Shown in pieces: positions 1 to 12,546 of a DNA stretch of 64,000 bases. Source of the DNA: Beaufortia kweichowensis (Eukaryota; Chordata; Actinopteri; Cypriniformes; Gastromyzontidae). The notes beneath the pieces are model-generated. The model worked only from the letters and a program-made list of their open reading frames with translations. It did no database searches and was not told the origin of the DNA. The stretch is taken from positions 12,768,664 to 12,832,663 of the forward strand of contig CM032817.1 of the NCBI GenBank assembly GCA_019155185.1, in the 5' to 3' direction. The stretch's first letter is position 1, and every line of letters starts with the position of its first letter. The position numbers and the translations under genes were made by a program.

Positions 1-689
1 TCGAATATTTAATGCTCAAATGCAGCCCGTACTTTACTATTATGTATTGTCAACCTTGTACTGAAACATTATCTAACAAGTGTATTGAAGTGCCTCTCTT
101 GAAAAGGCTAACGGTGCTCGGTTAGCACAATTACAGCATGTTCGAAAGCACAGCCGAAATGATTTCATAAACTAACAATAGCGTTAGCCACAATGCCAAT
201 GGCTGCTGTGGAAAGAAATTCAACGATCACTAAATAAGAGACCAACCTTTTCCATTTGTCTTTATAAAGATTTATTTTCTTGCAAGAAAAGAGTCAACAG
301 TCAAACAGTGAGTGGCTGCAGACTGTGGCCGCCAGCCATAACAATCCTTTGGTTTTTATACCTCCCTCTTACTTGAGGCTAATGCCACTCTTCTCCTGTA
401 ATCACTACTGTGATCACACGATATTAGTAAAATATCTAATTGAAATTACTTTGACTGATATTGCGATTGTGATATGATATTGGAGGGAATTATCATTTTT
501 GTATCATTATTCTCATTGTAAAATATTTTAAAAAAGATTGAAGTGTGTTTTTTTTGAGGATCTGTACCAAACAAAAGATTTTTTCGATTTGTAGGCCGGG
601 ATGTCTCTGCAGCACCACAATACTTTATTTTAGAATGGTATGACATTTTGCCTTTAACAAAAATTAAGTTTTCATTTTTAGATAATCAA
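1..689. other. no gene recognised; probable intron of element A
   Basis: No convincing coding exon or known repeat is seen. The stretch precedes the first copy of the tandem micro-exon array and probably belongs to an intron or the upstream part of the element A DUF4806 gene, whose 5' end lies outside the window. Confidence 0.3.
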
Positions 690-1380
690 ATCAGCATGCA
701 GGTAACTAACACTATTGATCATGACTGACTGATGTTTGTGACTGATGTTTCTGCTCTCCATTGCTTAGGTACACCCAAGTCTGTGGGTCTTAACAGGTCA
801 AGTAGTGGTGAGTTTAAGTTTTCAATTTTAGATAATCAAATCAGCATGCAGGTCACTAGGACTATTGTTCATGACTGACTTATGTTTGTGACTGATGTTT
901 CTGCTCTCCGTTGCTTAGGTACATCCAGGTCTGTGGACCACAACAGTTCAACTAGTGGTGAGTTTAACTTTTCATTTTTAGAATATCAAATCATCATGCA
1001 GATCACTAGCACTATTGATCATGAAAAACTGATGTTTCAGTATTGGGTTGCACAGGTTCGTCCAGGTCCGTGGGCCGGGACAGTTTAAGTAGTTGTAAGT
1101 ATAGCCAGTCGCAGTTGGCTTGTCTTATTGCATATCAAATCAGCATAGGTCATTAGCACTATTGATAATGGCTAAATCTGGGCTGCACAGGTTCCTCAAG
1201 GTCTGTGAGCCGGGACAGTTCAAGTAGTCGTGAGTATTGCCAGTTACATTTGGCTTCTTACTGAATGTCAAATTAGCATGAAGAATACTATTGCTACTGA
1301 ACTGACTAATGTTGGTGGTTTGGGTTTATAAGGTGTACCCAGGTCCCAGGCTGTGGAGATCAGGTCCATAGATGGTGAAT
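690..1380 (+). repeat. five-copy tandem array of a micro-exon plus flanking intron
   Basis: A unit of about 135-150 bp is repeated five times. Each unit carries a TCAAATCAGCATG-like intron segment, an AG acceptor, a 39-nt exon (42 nt in the last copy) and a GTGAGT/GTAAGT-type donor. The exons are 769-807, 919-957, 1056-1094, 1191-1229 and 1333-1374. All begin and end in phase 1, so any number of copies keeps the frame. The encoded peptides are Ser/Arg-rich variants around a core SRSV motif. Confidence 0.75.
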
Positions 1381-4155
1381 GCCATTGGTTGTATCACTCA
1401 ATGAGGTACATTGTACATATGTTCTAAATATATTGATCGCTTCACACACTTTTTTTCTTTCCTGCTTAGGTCTTTCACATGCAACCACATTCCCGCTGTC
1501 AGAAGCGAGTAAGTACAATATATTTTCATGTGACACCCAGACTAATAACTTGTGTATTATAACATTGCATTCCCTTTGTAACTGTTTGGTAAATCAGACT
1601 TCAGGTTTTCATCTTGTTGCTTTGGCATTTATGACATTTAGTTTAGAACCATCTCTTAATAAAATATTTTTTGAATGAAAAACGGTTAAGGTTTCCCTGT
1701 TGAATAAAGTGTTAACTAACTAATTGAATAGTCATTAATTTTTCTGGGATTGCTAGAGAGCAAGTCAAGTCATCTTTATTTATATAGCGCTTTTTACAAT
1801 GCAGATTGTTACAAAGCAGCTTCACAGTGTTAAACAGGAAAATAATGCAACAGAATTTGATTAGGCTGTACAGCTGCTCTGGAGAAAACAGTGATGTCTT
1901 CAGCTCAGTTCAAGTATCATACAGTGACAATGCCATACAGTGACAATGCGGACAGATCAGTAATATAGTTGAAATTTAAGTGCCCCCGACTGAGCAAGCC
2001 AAGCACTCTTTTACTGAAAGGCTGAAATGCTTGCTTTTATCAGAGAACCATGATTATAGTGAGTAATTAATTTTTTCCTAATTTCTCATTATTGCCAGAG
2101 TTCCAGAAAATCGTACTTACAAAGCTGGTGACTCTCACTGATGAAGTCAGAAAACTGCAGAGGAGCGTACCTCAATCTGGAGTTGAAATAAAGAATATGG
2201 ACACCTTGGAAGAGTTCCAGAGGGAGGAGGCTTCTCTTCTGGAACCACACAAATTTGAAACCTTGGTAAGATGTTTTCAACCTCTAATGCCAAATGGGGT
2301 TATGCGGAACGCTGAATGTTTGAACCGGAAAACATGTCTAATCATTTCTGCTTTTCACTTCAGTACACATCTGCAGCGGTAGGTGATCTCTTAGGTAACT
2401 GATAATTTTCGCTTATTATAATAAAATTCTTATTTCTGATCAAACTTTAGTGTATTTCTTTTAATTAAAATGTTGGATTGTTAAAATATCAGGAACGGCA
2501 ACATCCGAGCAGCAGTTTTTTTTTATAAAATACATGTATTTAATAAAATACATGATTATTCTAAGGGAGTTGTTTAAAACCTTTTAGTAAACTGTGTACA
2601 CAAACAATGTTCTCAATGCTGGAGTTCATGTGTAGAGCTCTGCTTTGGTTTTCTTGTGTCCCCAATTTGTTTTCATTTGGTGGTTGACAGAGTTTAGTTG
2701 ATGGTTTAAGTAAGAAGCAGGACTATGCTTGGCAATATGGATAAAAAATCATATTTTTGGCTCAATGGTGATAAAAGGTAAAACTGTATATTGTTTTTTT
2801 TATGAAAATGGATAAATATGTAGTTGTAAGTCAATCCACGTGTGAGATGTCATATGCACTAGGTCCCGACCGATATGGATTTTTTTGAGCCGATGCCGAG
2901 TGTGTAAAGTGTGTAAATGTTGTTCATATGCAGGACACACAATTAATGCATAAAAGGGCTGTACTCTGTTTCTAAACCATAATAATAGCCATTTATTTTG
3001 TACAGGTTGACAACAAGGCGCTGGCCTTTAGGTTTACATTCCCCTCGCTATTTTCTTGATATCAAGTCAACCCCAAAACACTTTAAACTTTAAAACAAAA
3101 CTTATTTATTTCAAAATACAAGTAAATACTACATAAGCAATAGATTAAAACACCATTCTTGTACGTTGGTAATTGTGAAAAAGCTAGTCGCCTCGTGTGG
3201 TGTAGATATTAATGACAAAGTTGTTAGCAAAGTGTGCTAAATTATCGAAGAGTCCTAACTTTAGCTCTATACAGACATCTAGAAATCTACTAGGCACAAT
3301 TACACGCATTTATAGGATTGAAGAAGGAAACGTAATGTTTAACAGTTTATTTCTCATTCACTGTATAACTTACCATCAACCAAACCTAAATGATCTGCGT
3401 AGCAAGTTAGCAACAGAGCATCGCCATGTTCTCACTGGCGCAGTGAGAGCACTATCTGGCAGATCTCTGCCAGATAGTCAGATCAGTCGTTTTCAGGCGA
3501 TTTGAAGAAGGTAAAAATAGTATGGCTGTGCATAATGCAGTTTTTTTGTCACTGATTTTAAATTCCTGCAGAAAAAACTTATTGGAGAAATGCAATCTGC
3601 GGTCACCATGCATTTACAATCATGTTACGTGTGAGTGTGTGCGTGCGTGTGTGTGTAATAATTGCATATTATTTTTGTCTTGGATTGGATTAGGCTCTTC
3701 ACCAATCAACTAATGACCCGATTCAACATGAAGGGGAAGGGCAAAAAGACAAAATAGGATTTGAAGACAAGACATTGTTTTCAGCAGTAAAAGGTTAGCT
3801 TCATATTATGGTCATTTAAATTTTTTTTTATATATGTGTGTATATGTATATGTGTGTATATGTGTGTGGAATGCTTAATATCAGGCTTGATGTAGTTTTA
3901 CTTCATTTGTGATTTAATAACCATTTCATTTAATTGATTCGAGTACTTGATTTTCAACTATGTATACTATCTCTGCTGCAAGCTAAACCACAACAGTGGC
4001 GTTTGTATTTATTTATTTTACATGTGGATTTTTTTGCTTTGATTGTAGCTGCTGTCATGAAATGGGACGCCGCTGCAACAGAGGCCCAAATAAAGTCTGC
4101 TGCAGCCGATCACCTGAAACATGCCCCCGGGAGACTCGGGGGTGGTGGCTATTAA
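769..4155 (+). CDS. DUF4806-type protein gene of element A (3' part, 5' end outside window)
   Basis: Spliced gene read from conserved splice sites and phases: five micro-exons (769-807 to 1333-1374), then 1470-1508, 2099-2265, 3694-3793 and 4049-4155 with stop TAA at 4153-4155. Exon 2099-2265 encodes a coiled-coil-like, Glu/Lys-rich segment followed by a TLEEF-type motif. Exon 3694-3793 encodes the DUF4806 core (TNQLM, FNMKGKGKK, TLFSAV). The last exon has the typical ATEAQIKSAAADHLKHAPGR ending. Phases agree except between 2265 (phase 0) and 3694 (needs phase 2), so one exon is unresolved there. The same domain order occurs in the genes at 14.2-25.0 kb and 30.6-34.5 kb. The molecular function of DUF4806 is unknown to me. 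The position next to a transposon terminus suggests a transposon-encoded accessory protein. The exact exon set is uncertain. Confidence 0.5.
1755..1995 (-). repeat. LINE/SINE-type 3' tail (TATATAGCGC family)
   Basis: The stretch containing TTTATATAGCGCTTT followed by AAGCAGCTTCACAG resembles the common fish LINE 3'-tail repeat. Relatives are at about 37565 and 44375. It sits in an intron of the element A gene. Confidence 0.5.
2400..3690. other. intronic DNA of element A, no exon resolved
   Basis: AT-rich sequence with a fragment of a fish DNA repeat near 2865 (CCGACCGATATGG). One exon ending in phase 2 is expected here for the DUF4806 gene but I could not place it. A GT-rich microsatellite lies at about 3630-3656 and a TATATGTG repeat at about 3826-3870. 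Confidence 0.4.
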
Positions 4156-4559
4156 TCTTGACTTTAGGAGCCACATTTTGTTAATTGTTATGTTATGTTA
4201 TACTGTTTTAACAACATTTTATAGATTCTTTAATTGTGTTAATTTATAAGTTTACTGTTCTGGCTTTTCAGATTTATTTTATTGTGTTAATTTATAATTT
4301 ACTGTTCTGGCTGTGAAGTTTTGGTCTAGCAGAACAAAATGGTAATAAAAATGTAGTTTGAGAATTTTAATAGTTGATTTCTTGGAGTGGTCAGTTTACA
4401 GAAAAATGGTAAGCAGTTTATTGCCATTATATTGATAAGACTATAAAAATGCAGTATATACAATACACAGTTATTCAACTAAATATTCAATATTATCAAT
4501 ATTCTTTAAAATCTAATTTAGGTCTATGGTCTGAAGTTTCATGACAGGACAACCATTAA

Positions 4560-4875
4560 CAATGATTAACTGGGTTTTTCTCAGTGAGAAACATTTTTTA
4601 CAGTTGGATCCATGCAAATATGCACAGTTGGGAGTTCAATGGGTCTTTAACAGTTGTTGACATTTCTACTACAGAAAACGCGTCTAATACAACTTTTAGT
4701 CTAGCTGCCTTTTACATGTCTAACAATTACGTCTGTAGCATGTCTTTAATTGACGTCTATACAATGTCCAGAAAAGACGTAAAAAACTTTCATTCTGGCT
4801 CCCATGAGGACGTCTTCTGGAGGTCTAACAATTATGTCTTTTAGACGTGTTCTAGACGACTTTTTGCTCGCTGGG
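4560..4875 (+). mobile_element. right terminus of element A with ACGTC subterminal repeats
   Basis: Downstream of the DUF4806 stop, the sequence carries many ACGTC/GTCT motifs in both orientations (for example near 4752, 4781, 4809 and 4844). It ends in GCTCGCTGGG at 4866-4875, which is CCCAGCGAGC on the other strand. This matches the first bases of the element B and C termini (CCCAGATAGC). Subterminal repeat clusters next to short inverted termini are typical of CACTA-like elements. The left terminus is not in the window. Confidence 0.5.
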
Positions 4876-5109
4876 TAGGTGTGCCCCAATTAACGCACCG
4901 GCCCACAACATCAAGCCCCGCCCTCGATCAGCACCCCTGATAAAATCTGTTCAAAAAATATGTAATTTTTAATGGAAATACGTACTTTCAAAGCATCTCT
5001 ATTAATGCATACCAAATATTCACAGGGGAAGTCTTATATTACCCAGATAGCACACGTACGTCGCGGAGACGTCTGTGAAAGATCATAACATCTGGTAAAC
5101 AGCGCATTC

Positions 5110-6225
5110 AATCGAACGTTTTTAGTGGTTAATGAGCCGTCGTTCTTACCTCTATACGACATTTATACGATGAATCTTCAACATTTAAAAATTACGTGCT
5201 GCCACGCAGCGCCGGATAGGCGCAGATCAGCAGCTTGCTTGATCAAGTTGTCTGCATGGACATGACAAAGCGTTGTCTATTCGCGCAGCTCGCATCCAGT
5301 GTATACACGGAAATATAAACTAATTATATCTGCATACAATTTGACAAGCATCGAATTCATATTGTGTTGCATTTTCACCAACAAGTAGCGTGTAAAAACA
5401 ACCACAAATGTAAAAGCCTATTTTTAAGATTCTGCATTGATAAATGCAGTTTCACTGATACATTTAGTTTTACATTTTGCACTTACACTCAAACAGCTTT
5501 TTTGCTTCTGGCTCAGAATAATCAAAAAGGCACTCATGATAAGCACTGCATTCATGAATTTAATTTTTAAAATGCTTTAAATGGTTTGCAAAGGGTGACT
5601 TCTGGTTACAAATCAGAATATATAAATTAAAATAATAAAAATACAAGCAGCTCATATGAACACTTTCTGGAACCCATAATGTACAACAGCCTGTAGTTTG
5701 TTCATCTTTGGTTCACTTAATTTCGCTTAATTTGACCCTTCTTAGCCTACCATGCTGTTCTTTGTCAAGTGGTTCTTTGACTCATGCACTGAAATAGTGT
5801 AACACCTAGCCATTTTCATATTTTGTTCCAAATAATGTTTACAAACTCCAATGAGCAAGCCAAAGGTGACCCTTTTTGATGTTTGAGGAATGAGAAAGAA
5901 GCATTTGGAGGAAACACACTATACAAATGTTCATTTGATTCAAAGCACCTTATAGAATTAATGATATTATGAGAGATGATTATGTCCCAAAGTTGACTGA
6001 ACATTAAAGCAATATTTCAATTTTAAAAAAAATAATGTAGGAACTGCCGAGAGCATAAAGGTAAAATATTCTCACAAATAAGGTAAACTGTTTCACAGGA
6101 GGGTGAACTTTACTCACAGCATCACACACAACAGCCTCTACATAACACCAGTCTCAAATAAAGATTATAATGAGTTCTAATAGAACAATCCATAACATTT
6201 GCAACGGACAAGGTGCAGACACTGG
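5110..6225. other. no gene seen
   Basis: AT-rich DNA inside element B with only short open frames and no recognisable exon or repeat. Confidence 0.4.
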
Positions 6226-8289
6226 TTATGGACTGCACTTAATGAATCTTGGGTGCCAGATGGGTGTGGGAATGAAGCTGGGCTTGCGGTAGATCTGTGC
6301 ATCTAGGCTGAACCATCTCCAGAGCTGTTTGGTGGAGAAAAGAGAAATGGAAAGATGTTAGAGCATTTTATAAGGAAATAATGTACAAGTTTACTGTGGG
6401 TTAAAATAGTAATTTCTCACAAACAATACTGGGCAGTGAACACCATGTACAAGGCAGCAACATGCACACAATGTCAACAACCTCCGTACTAGATACTACA
6501 CAGCAGCTGTGCCAATGAATTCAGATTGATGATTCTCACAGTGTTTATATATATTTTTGCTCATTTACCAGCATGGCTGGTAAAGCTGAGTAACGAATAA
6601 AACTGAACAACATTCTGACTACCATACTATCATCAGCACAGATCAACCAGCCCAAAGCTGCCGTGTATGTGTGCCCAATTTGATGCGAGATGAGCAGAGA
6701 CGGTTTGTAGAAGTTGCTGACAGATTTTGGTTTCCCCATTTAGCTCATAACTGAATAAAACATGTTATGCAATTATAAGGAAATGATAGACTGATGCAGG
6801 TACAAAGGACTTGATTTCAGTGGGCCCCTACATTCTGCCCAATTATGTCCTCCAAACAATGTGAAAACTGTCAAAAAAAGGTCAAAGAAAACAAATATAG
6901 TAAATGTATTTTTTTACGCATTTGCAAATAAAGGTTAAAATATTACATTCTAAAACTAAAACTGTTTGCCCACCATTTTAAAACAAAATATATTTAAAAT
7001 AAGAAACAAAAATGCAGATCAAATGTTAGCTGGTAGGAGGAACACAAATTCACTCATCTGAATGTAGTAAATAAATAGCAATTGAATTACATGTAACAAT
7101 TGTGGTAATTACATGTACACCCCCTTTACAGTTAGTGCTCTCATAAATGCATGTAGAATATTAAACCTACATTTAAAATAAGCATTTTAGCTAAATATAT
7201 ATTTTAGTCAGAATTACTGTGCTCCTATTCTCTTCATTTATTTCCAACATTTGATAAGGACACAACCAACAAATCTAAATTATACACTGGAGAAACACGT
7301 CTCAAGTCCACACACATCTGCCAAAGCATCTGGCAGGGCAAACCACGATCAACTACTGTATATGCTTGGTTATTTGAAGCCCTTTCTCTGTTTTGTGGTC
7401 TGTGTGTGAGTCAAATAACCTACTCCACTTATAAAAGCTGCTGCTAATTCAGACTTGACAGATGAAGTCACTCCTTGATTGGACTCTTTTTATTTGTGAT
7501 AAGATTTTTTAGTGTGTATGGGTGTTGCCATCTTTGATATTACTTTATTTAAAATATATTGCGTATATTTGGAGTATCTGCTCAAGGGCGTGCTCTGGCT
7601 TCCAGTATGAAACAGACATGTTTAGCGCCAAGTAAAGCTCACTCAATCCTATTCAGGGTCAAAATAGGAAAAGTAATTCCTCTCTCTAAAGAACTTTGAG
7701 GGAAACATAAATCAATGTTTTTCTCCAGCGTACATTGTGTACAGGTTTTTTTTTCCACAGTAGATGCATAAGAGCCACGTAGTTCAAATGAAATACATGG
7801 ACTCCATAATCGTGCAGCCCCAAGACCACTTGAGATGGACTGACCCGTTTATACTTGTACAGTGAAAATCTGTGGATAAAATTCACACAACGTTGTTTCA
7901 GCAAAAAAAAAAAACCTGATAGTGGAGTTTGTGGGAGAAAAGACATGCTCATGGTGGCCTCCATACACAGCCCAGGTGCCAGAGTGTCTGGATGATGGAA
8001 ACCAACCAGGACAGAATTCTGCATGAGTCAGGTAAGCAGAATAACATGCACTGTAAATAAACATTAATAAAACAAATGTTTAAGTCACTACATGACCACC
8101 CATGGCTTAATGCTTCCATAAATTACATGCATCAACTTTATTTCTTTCATAATCTTTTTAACAAAACAAAAGCACTAACAAAAACCATGCACTGACTAAC
8201 AGTATCTTTAATTCATTACCTTGTGTAAGTGTGATAAGAGGGTCCTCACCAGGGTCAGGTTTCCACAGCTGGCGGCAGAATCAAAGAGA
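6226..8289 (-). CDS. two putative exons of an unidentified minus-strand gene
   Basis: On the minus strand, 8289-8220 is bounded by a CTAG acceptor and a GTAATG donor. It encodes LFDSAASCGNLTLVRTLL, which resembles an ankyrin-type helix pair. It ends in phase 0. The segment 6324-6226 has a strong polypyrimidine tract and CAG acceptor, stays open for 32 codons in phase 0, and ends with TAA. It encodes a Trp/Pro-rich tail (LWRWFSLDAQIYRKPSF and onward). The phases fit each other, and codon composition looks protein-like. I do not recognise the protein, and no upstream exons were found. It could be the 3' end of a host gene or a captured gene fragment. Both exons could also be chance. Confidence 0.25.
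7680..8040 (+). pseudogene. duplicate of the transposase/DUF4806 junction and first DUF4806 exon
   Basis: This copies 14.04-14.38 kb: the same intergenic stretch, an A-tract, then GTGGAGTTTG and a WWPPY motif. It ends in TGCATGAGTCAG before a GTAAGC donor. Compared with the 14.2-kb copy the exon is shortened and changes frame: it reaches a TGA at the final HES position. No other exons follow in order, so it is a dead fragment. Confidence 0.6.
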
Positions 8290-8824
8290 CTAGAAGGGAG
8301 AGGGAAAACAAACAAAAAAGATGTCCCAGACACATCACTCATAGGAATAGATATAACACACACATGCTAAAAGGAAAACAAACGAAGAAAAAAAAAAACC
8401 CTGTACAATCAAGTTATTTTAGTGGAAAAGCAACAAAGCATGGAGTCTGCAAGTTGCCCACTTAGTACATTCTATAAATCAAACCAACTTGCCATTAGAG
8501 ATCCTCTGTATTAACTGTGTTAGATAAGTAAAAGAATATAATTACAGCATTATTACTTTTTGTTATGTTTGCTATGGCAGTTTGTTTTGCATTTATATTA
8601 AATGTGTTATTAGGCTACCATCTTTCATAATTTCCATAGGTTTGTCCACCTTTTTCCTACACCCCACATCGCTTTGCACAAATTACGGGTATAACTTCCA
8701 AGACCCAACTCAACTGCATTGTGTTCCATTTAAATTGTGTGGCATTTAAATCGGGGCAGGCGATAAATTTTTTTTATAAAATGTACATTTTAATATACAT
8801 TTTCATTTTTTTTTTCAGGATTAA

Positions 8825-10060
8825 CCTACACTACCAGTCAAAAGTTTGGAAACATTACTATTTTTAAGTATCTTATGCTCATTAAGGCTGCATTCATTTC
8901 ATAATAAATACAGAAAACTAAATATTGTGAAATATTACTACAAATTAAAATAATGGTTTTCTATTTTAATATACTTTAAAATATAATTTATTTCTGTGAT
9001 GCAAAGCTGAATTTTCAGCATCATTACTCCAGTCATCAGTGTCACATGATCCTTCAGAAATCATTGTAATATGCTGATTTATTATACCCAATACTCTGGA
9101 ATTCTCTCCCCCGCTCACTCCGTTGTGTTAATAACATCTCTGAATTTAAATCATTACTCAAAACTCACCTATTTTCTGAATGTTATACCTCTTGATTTGA
9201 TTAATTGACTGCTCTGCATTATTACTAATATTTCTCTGAATGTTATGTCTCTTAAGTCCTGTTTGTATTTTTGTACTTGACCCTATTTTTTTTCATGCCC
9301 ATTATTGTTTTCCATATATCTCTTCCTTGTTATGTACATTGTAAAGCATCCCCTGGAAATTATATAAATAAAACTTATTTATTATTATTATTATTATCAA
9401 TGTTGGAAACAGTTGTGCTGCTTAATATTATTTTATAACCCGTGATGCTTTTTCAGGATTCTTTGATGAATAAAAAGATTAAAAATATCACCATTTATTT
9501 AAAATAGAAATCTTTTGTAACAATATACACTACCATTCAAAAGTTTGAGGTCAGTAATTTTTTTCTTTCTTTTTTTGAAAGAAATTAATACTTTTATTCA
9601 GCACAGATGTGTTAAATTGATCAAAAGTGATAGTAAAGATTTATATTGTTAGAAAAGATTTATATTTTGGATAAATGCTGTACTTTTTAACCTTTTATTC
9701 ATCAATGAATCCTGAAAAAAGTATCACAGGTTCCAAAAAAATATTAAGCAGCTCAACTGTTTCAAACATTGATAATAACCGAGCATCAAATCTTCATATT
9801 AGAATGATTTCTGAAGGATCATGTGACACTGAAGACTGGAGTAATGATGCTGAAAATTCAGCTTTGATCACAGGAATAAATTATATTTTAAAGTATATTA
9901 AAACAGAAAACCATAGTTTTAAATTGTAATAATATTTTACAATATTATTGTTTTTTTCTGTATTTATTATGAAATAAGTGCAGCCTTAATGAGCATAAGA
10001 GACTTCATTCAAAAACATTACAAATAGTAATGTTTCCAAACTTTTGAAAATTTTTTTTGG
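8825..10060. mobile_element. large palindromic non-autonomous DNA element(s)
   Basis: The left arm begins CACTACCAGTCAAAAGTTTG and contains GCATCATTACTCCAGTC. The right arm near 9780-10050 is its reverse complement, ending CCAAACTTTTG. A second copy of the arm start lies near 9527, so two elements seem joined head to head. Relatives occur at about 11875-12182, 22490-22830 and 53838-54435. This is an abundant fish DNA repeat with no coding capacity. Confidence 0.7.
9088..9400 (+). mobile_element. 5'-truncated LINE 3' end (L2/CR1-like), nested
   Basis: An open stretch encodes the typical C-terminus of an L2-like ORF2 (LWNSLPRSLRCVN, then EFKSLLKTHLF), with a stop near 9196. It is followed by a 3'UTR and an ATT/TTA simple-repeat tail at about 9370-9398. 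It interrupts the palindromic element around it, so it inserted later. Confidence 0.65.
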
Positions 10061-11870
10061 GGGGGAAATAAAATTGTTTAATAACATTTTATGCTAGTAA
10101 ATAAAGATTTTAAAATGTCTTAGACATAATGGTGATAAAACTAAACACGCACACGCACGCACGCACGCACACACACGAGTATAACAAATGAGTAGCCCTT
10201 GAGGCAGCATTCAATCACAAACAGAGACCCCTGCACTAAGCAATACATTTATGTAGCACAATTAATAAATGCTCTAATCATGAACACATTTGGTTCCCAG
10301 CACCTAACTCAGAAAAATACAAATAAAAAAATTAGCTAAAAAATAGTTAAACAGAGCTTAACGAATGAATGTCACGTGACCGTACACTATATATATCCGA
10401 TGACCGTTATAATTTGTATCAGATGACCGTTGTGATTACCTCAGCCTACTGTACCCTCAACTTTTTTGATCAATTTTCCCACATTAATAACCTGTAAATA
10501 GCACCAATTGTATATATTACGTTCCTGTTCAGTCGTTACACGGTTTTTTTACTACTGTCGTTTTACTAGTTCATTATTAGTCGGCTTTAAGTTTGTTTGT
10601 AGTTTGTCTTCAGTTCGGCAAGTTGTTGGTAAGTAGGCCTATATGTATACAGTATTAATCAGCCTTTTGATAACATGAAGTTTAATTATATTCGAAATAA
10701 GTATTATTATACAATGTATGTATACACAGACAATAAATAACAAAATCACCAACACAAACGTCGTCATTAAAACAAAATACAAGTTTATATAGGCGCGTTT
10801 TGTCCTTTCCTCACAAAACAGCTGTGACTGACAACATCCGCGGGGGGCGGAAAAATCGAAAGCGTTGCTTTGCTCCATACTGATTGGTTGCGTGTGTAAA
10901 CTCGGCCCTGGAAGGCCGCTGTCCTGCCGAGTTTAGCTACAACTTGCCTCCACACAGCTACTTCAAGTGTGTTTAATTGTGGCTGGAGCTGAGCTCTTCG
11001 GGAGCAGACTTAGACTTATCAGCGCAGAGAAAAGTAACATGTAAAAAATTGAAGTGCTGCTCTACTTCACACTTGTGCTGAATGCAAAATCGCCATTTTA
11101 TGCCATCAAACAGAGCACTTTAAGTAGACATCCATTTGGTGTCCGAAACCATAGTGGACGTTATCGAGTGCACTCCTATTTTTGACCGCAATAAATGAGA
11201 TGCACACTCAACGGCTGTCCGAAATCGCACTCGTTTTCATTCACTCCTTCGAATCAACTATCAGTAGCCCAAATGTAGGGAACTGTGCACGAGGATATGG
11301 GGAAGAGCGGCCCGGATAACACAAACGTGCACGGATTAAGTGCACAGCTAACAGGTCGTGTCAAACATGATTAACGTTACCTTCGTGACGATGACACTCT
11401 GGCAACAGACCAAGCGCAGGCCGTTTCCAGCTTGTATTCAGACGCGCTTTGGTGAATCACAGAAGGGGCCTGTACGATGATGGCAGTGCAATAAACTCAA
11501 GATTACGGGATTTAGTCAAATTCACGAAACCAACCCAAGACATGCATGTTTTGCTGGTACCATGACGCTGATCAAACTCCCTCCATCGACGTGGGATTTG
11601 AACTGGAGCTCTTTGAGCACGCGCACATGAAAGTGTGACATCAGCAGCGAACAGCCAATCGCATGCCCTGTAACAGAGAATCCGAATTCACTTCCCGCGA
11701 GAGACTAAGCGCTATTCAATACTCTTATTTGAAGAACATATTAAATATGAAATACAGAAATGCATTTAGACAGCAAGATAATTTTTATGATACATCAAGA
11801 TATTTAGCTTATATTGTTGAGTATAAATATGACCAAGACTCCATTTATTTAATCAAATTCAGTAAAAGCT
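10060..11870. other. mostly unannotated spacer with a small repeat
   Basis: No gene recognised. A CA/CG-rich microsatellite lies at about 10145-10178. A partial copy of a common fish repeat (CTCGGCCCTGGAAGGCCGC) lies at about 10898-10995. The rest shows no recognisable feature. Confidence 0.5.
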
Positions 11871-11874
11871 AAAT

Positions 11875-12182
11875 TTTATTACAAATTAAAATAACTTTTC
11901 TTTTGGAACATATTTTAAAATGTTATTTATTCATGTGATCAAAGCTGAATTTTAAGCATCATTATACAGTCTTCAATGTCACATGGTCCTTTAGAAATCA
12001 TTCTGATGTTTCTAACATTTCTTATCAAAGGATTATCACCACTGGAATACATACCATTCTTAAATATTTAAATAAAATTACAATATTTTTTTTACAATTG
12101 TTTTTACTGTATTTGATCAAATAAACATAGCCTTTATGAGCATAAGAAACTTCATATCCTCCTTACTGTTCCCAAACTTCAA
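11875..12182. repeat. copy of the CAAAAGTTTG palindromic element arm
   Basis: Contains the arm sequence AAAGCTGAATTTTAAGCATC and ends with AGCATAAGAAACTTCAT and CCCAAACTTC, matching the elements at 8.8-10.1 kb and 53.8 kb. It sits just upstream of the decayed transposase. Confidence 0.55.
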
Positions 12183-12546
12183 AATTTTGTGCGTGTTATG
12201 TATGTGTCTGTGTAGACTTCATATGCAAAAGCCTCCTAGTGCCATCTGAAATTTTCTTATAAAATGTGCATCTTTATCAGGCTCCTATGTTTAGGTTCAG
12301 TAATTTCACTTTAATGGCAATTGACAGCAATGAACAGGACCTATTTAAAACAGGAGCCTGATAAAAATGCTCACTTTACAAGAACATTTTAGACAACACT
12401 TGGAGGCTTTTGCATCTGAAGTCATCATCCTTTAAATTCATCTGATAATGCTTTATAGTACATCAATTGTGTTGATGCAAATATCTTGGTAGGCCAGTAA
12501 ACAAACAACAAAAAAGACTTTGTGTTTGTGTTAAGGTCTTAATACT

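Noticed and set aside
3212..3505. 97-codon open frame in element A
   Set aside because: No splice signals, motif or similarity to other DUF4806 exons.
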